NCBI GenBank assembly: GCA_913056175.1
Contig: CAJXLM010000005.1
Location: forward strand, 25,555 to 89,554
Direction: 5' to 3'
DNA length: 64,000 bases
Source: an uncultured Opitutia bacterium
GTDB lineage: Bacteria > Verrucomicrobiota > Verrucomicrobiia > Opitutales > Puniceicoccaceae
Positions 61,617-64,000 of the stretch are shown here, piece by piece. Position 1 is the first letter of the stretch. Every line of letters begins with the position of its first letter. The notes under the pieces are model-generated. The model worked only from the letters and a program-made list of their open reading frames with translations, did not search any database and had not been told where the DNA came from. A program made the translations under genes and the position numbers.

Positions 61617-62363
61617 ATGGCTCACTCCACACCCACCAAGCCCCGGTTGCGCCTGCGGGAAGCCAGAGTCCTCGAAGTCGCGGAAGAATTGCTGGAGGAG
61701 AGGGGCTATCTCGGGCTCCATCTCGATGAAGTCGCCCGCGCGGTGGAGGTGTCCCGACCGACGCTCTACAACCATTTTTCTTGCAAGGAGGACCTGATCG
61801 CGGGGATCGCGAACGGATACTTGCGGGAGCGCCGTCGACTGTTTCGCCAGTCCCTCGCTTTCCCGGGGACGTCCCGCGAGAAGCTCTGCTCTGTCGGGGT
61901 CGCCTACGGGATTCTCGCCGAGGAAAGACCCCAGGCGCTTGCCACTCTTCAGTTGGTCCGGAGTCCCTCGATTTGGGAGAAAGTGCAGGACGCGAGGCGG
62001 GAGGAACTGCAGGAGAATACGGAGGCGTGCTTTCGTGTCATGCTGGAACTTGTGGAGCGAGGACGTCATCAGGGGGAACTCCCTGAGGATGCGTCGGTGC
62101 CCCCGGCCGCCATCGTTGCCGGTATCGTCTCGCTCTCCCACGGGACCTTCCTGCTCAACCGGGATCTCTCCTTTTTCACGTCCGTCCTCGGTGAACCGAC
62201 CACCAGCTTTCTCTTCGAACACTACACCGCCTTACTCGACGGCTACCGGTGGCGGCCGCTGTCCACGGAGACCGACTATCGAGCCTGTCGACTCCGGGCC
62301 CGGCTCTTTCTGCGACCGGAAGGAAAAGCCGAGCCGGAAACGGCTGCTGGGCACCGCAGCTGA
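61617..62363 (+). CDS. TetR/AcrR-family transcriptional regulator
   Basis: 248 aa. The N-terminal helix-turn-helix is clear: RVLEVAEELLEERGYLGLHLDEVARAV with the recognition segment VSRPTLYNHFSCKEDLIAGI. A helical ligand-binding domain of about 180 residues follows, unlike any I can assign to a ligand class. It is monocistronic in view and has no obvious divergent target gene, so the regulated gene may lie outside the window. Confidence 0.92.
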   Translation: MAHSTPTKPRLRLREARVLEVAEELLEERGYLGLHLDEVARAVEVSRPTLYNHFSCKEDLIAGIANGYLRERRRLFRQSLAFPGTSREKLCSVGVAYGILAEERPQALATLQLVRSPSIWEKVQDARREELQENTEACFRVMLELVERGRHQGELPEDASVPPAAIVAGIVSLSHGTFLLNRDLSFFTSVLGEPTTSFLFEHYTALLDGYRWRPLSTETDYRACRLRARLFLRPEGKAEPETAAGHRS

Positions 62364-62870
62364 CCCGGAGTAAGCCCCCTATCCTTGCCCGGGGGAACGC
62401 GTGCGCGGGTTCCGGGTGGAAGGGTCGTCCGGATTCCCCACCCGGAACCGGGAAATCCTACGACTTGCCAGCTCCGCCGCCCCGACCGCGGAACCTCGGG
62501 ATTCTTCTCTTCCCGGCCTTCGCTCTCCGGGAAGACGAAGGTTCATTCCTCGAAGCCGCGCGTCGACCTGTCGTGCGAGGGCTGCGGTGGCCTTGCCGAG
62601 GTCAATGCGCACGGCCCGGGGAACAAGCTTGGCGGGATCCGTGGGAGGAGGGTCGATCGCCGTGTTTGCAACCATTCCAATCCCATCCCGCCCCACCTCG
62701 AGCCGGGGTCGACATCTCCCCACCGGAATCGCACGGGTCAGGCTGGTGAAGTGGGTCGGGCCGCGGGCCCCGGCATGGCTCACAAATCCCCCCAATCCTC
62801 TCCTCTTCCCCGGCACGGTAGGGGTCGACCGTGGGGAGGGAGAGCCGCGCCAACCCCGCAAGGCCGCCAT

Positions 62871-62907
62871 CCACAGGAGCAACCGGTACCTCCGGTCGAA
62901 GCGGAGG
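62871..62907. repeat. Imperfect hairpin repeat, copy 1
   Basis: Begins CCACAGGAGCAACCGG and contains the hairpin CCTCCG-GTCGAAG-CGGAGG. It matches copy 2 (62947-62983) at about 31 of 37 positions, with starts 76 bases apart. The differences (G/A changes in the loop and flanks) leave the stem intact, as in a small mobile or REP-like intergenic repeat. Confidence 0.6.
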
Positions 62908-62946
62908 CAAGGCTGGAAGAAACAGGAATCCGGAAAATTGGAAGGT

Positions 62947-62983
62947 CCACAGGGGCAGGCGGTGCCTCCGGTCAAAGCGGAGC
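62947..62983. repeat. Imperfect hairpin repeat, copy 2
   Basis: Begins CCACAGGGGCAGGCGG and contains CCTCCG-GTCAAAG-CGGAG, the partner of copy 1. Only the last pair of the stem is lost. Confidence 0.6.
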
Positions 62984-64000
62984 TTGCGGTCGGATCGGTC
63001 CAGTGCGCCGCCCACGCCGCCCACGCCGGCCGATCCGACTGTTCCCTTCCGCACGAGGCCTGTCTTGGGCTTCCACCGGAAGAATCGGCAACTCTCCACC
63101 GATTCCTGCGTTCATCCCCCGGGGTCCCGTCGCCCTGTTCTCGCCCTCCCGCCCTCCATCCCCGACTCTTCCTCTCAAGAACAACGGGAACGAACCTGCG
63201 ACCGCGCGGTCTCTTCATGAACCGTACGGCGTCCAGGGGCTCGAGAACGACGCGCCCCGGACCCGGCACAACTCTGGCGAGGATCCAAGGTGCCTCCAAG
63301 GAGCCGCCAACGAGAGGCACGCGCCGCCCCGCTTCCAAGGCCAGCAAGGTTGCCCTCCTCGCTCCCAACCACGCCACCCCTCCACACACAGGGAGGTCGC
63401 GCACCCCCCTACCTCTGGCCCGCTCCCATGCTCAGCAGCCGAGGCGGCCCGGCCGGTGGACGCCGGTTCCCGCAACAAATCCGGCATCGCCAACACCCTC
63501 GGCCGCCCAAGCGCCTTCCCCCTCCCCCCCTTCTTCCCCAAACACCCCCCACCCCCACCCTCACTCAACCCGCAAGACAACCTCCCCCTCCCCGCACCCG
63601 ATCCCCCAAGGCTTTCACCCTTCCACCCACCCCAGCCACTCCATCCCCACCAAACTCCTAAAGATTTCCGTTGCATAGGGACATAGCTTTCAAAACAGGT
63701 TAATCAGCGGAGGAAGGAGGATCGGTCTCTAGGACCAACCGAAGAACGATAAGGGAACCGAAACGGAAATTGGGCCCACCATGCCGCACGCCGACACCTC
63801 CCAAGGGCAGCTTCTCCCAACCGCAACCCGTCCCACCCCAACCTCCGAATGGAACCTCCCTACCCCGTCCTCCCCACAAAGCCCTCCCCACCCAACCCCC
63901 CTCCCCCAACACCACCCAACAAGCCCCTCCAACCCCAATCAACCTAACCTCACCCCCCGCCAAACCCTCCCAAGCTCCTTACACCCCCAAGAATTTCCCC

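Larger units (their letters stand above)
62364..64000. other. 1.6-kb terminal stretch without a recognised gene; last part extremely C-rich
   Basis: No open frame here translates into protein-like sequence; those present are rich in P, S, R and T. Two hairpin-bearing imperfect repeats lie at 62871-62983. From about 63480 to 63660 and from about 63780 to the end the plus strand is very rich in C and poor in G, with runs such as CCCCCCC and CACCCCCC. A 120-base island of ordinary composition (63661-63780) separates the two C-rich blocks. This could be contig-end sequence of low reliability or a genuinely skewed locus. Confidence 0.65.

Noticed and set aside
62385..63686. 433-aa and 425-aa overlapping frames at the right end
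   Set aside because: Both read as low-complexity P/R/T/S sequence that becomes almost pure proline and threonine in the C-rich tail. Not protein-like.

Overview
This is a GC-rich bacterial chromosomal window, roughly two thirds G+C by eye, densely packed with operons. Many adjacent genes are joined by 4-bp ATGA overlaps. No rRNA, CRISPR array, insertion sequence or phage module is visible. The best taxonomic hint is Verrucomicrobiota (Opitutae-like). It rests on the long secreted subtilase with a LamG domain and a DPDGDG-type tail, the DUF5993-DsbB pair, and a divergent purine operon. The transport and catabolic operons on the left, and the DmdA homologue on the right, look more like genes of marine Alphaproteobacteria and may have been acquired. 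This assignment is inference only.

Layout. (1) 1-8.4 kb, plus strand: a polar amino-acid ABC importer with a creatininase-family hydrolase, a class III aminotransferase, a two-subunit 3-oxoacid CoA-transferase, an M20 deacylase and a thiolase. Together they form a plausible route from an N-acyl or lactam-type beta-amino acid to acyl-CoAs. (2) 16.6-8.5 kb, minus strand: a TorT-like binding protein, an ABC ATPase and a permease, followed by PxpA, a minimal biotin carrier, a biotin carboxylase, PxpB and PxpC. (3) 17.0-20.35 kb: two divergent PepSY genes around a symmetric repeat array, the plus-strand one leading into a PhoPQ-like response regulator and kinase. (4) 20.4-24 kb: an SDR without its catalytic Tyr, DUF5993 plus DsbB, a TPR protein and a beta-carbonic anhydrase. 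(5) 24-32.6 kb: a secreted S8 protease and a giant Ig-repeat lipoprotein. (6) tRNA-Ile(CAU), tRNA-His, a DUF6880 protein, then minus-strand photolyase, RsmE, ExoD, DUF3253 and two small unknown genes.

(7) 38.9-47.6 kb: a housekeeping run guaB, purA (unusually long), rnhB, pdxJ, acpS, nnr (fused epimerase/dehydratase), purD, purN. (8) Minus-strand putA, then about 1.2 kb without a recognisable gene. (9) 53.1-57.8 kb: a complete Liv-type ABC importer livJHMGF, convergent with a DMSP demethylase-like gene (dmdA). (10) A conserved hypothetical, an M20 dipeptidase and a TetR regulator. From 62.4 kb to the end no gene is visible, and the last 0.6 kb is strikingly C-rich and G-poor on the plus strand, as at a contig end.

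The physiology suggested is scavenging of nitrogenous organic matter: three ABC importers for amino-acid-like solutes, proline oxidation, oxoproline-type ring opening, CoA-dependent cleavage of oxo acids and one-carbon capture from DMSP.
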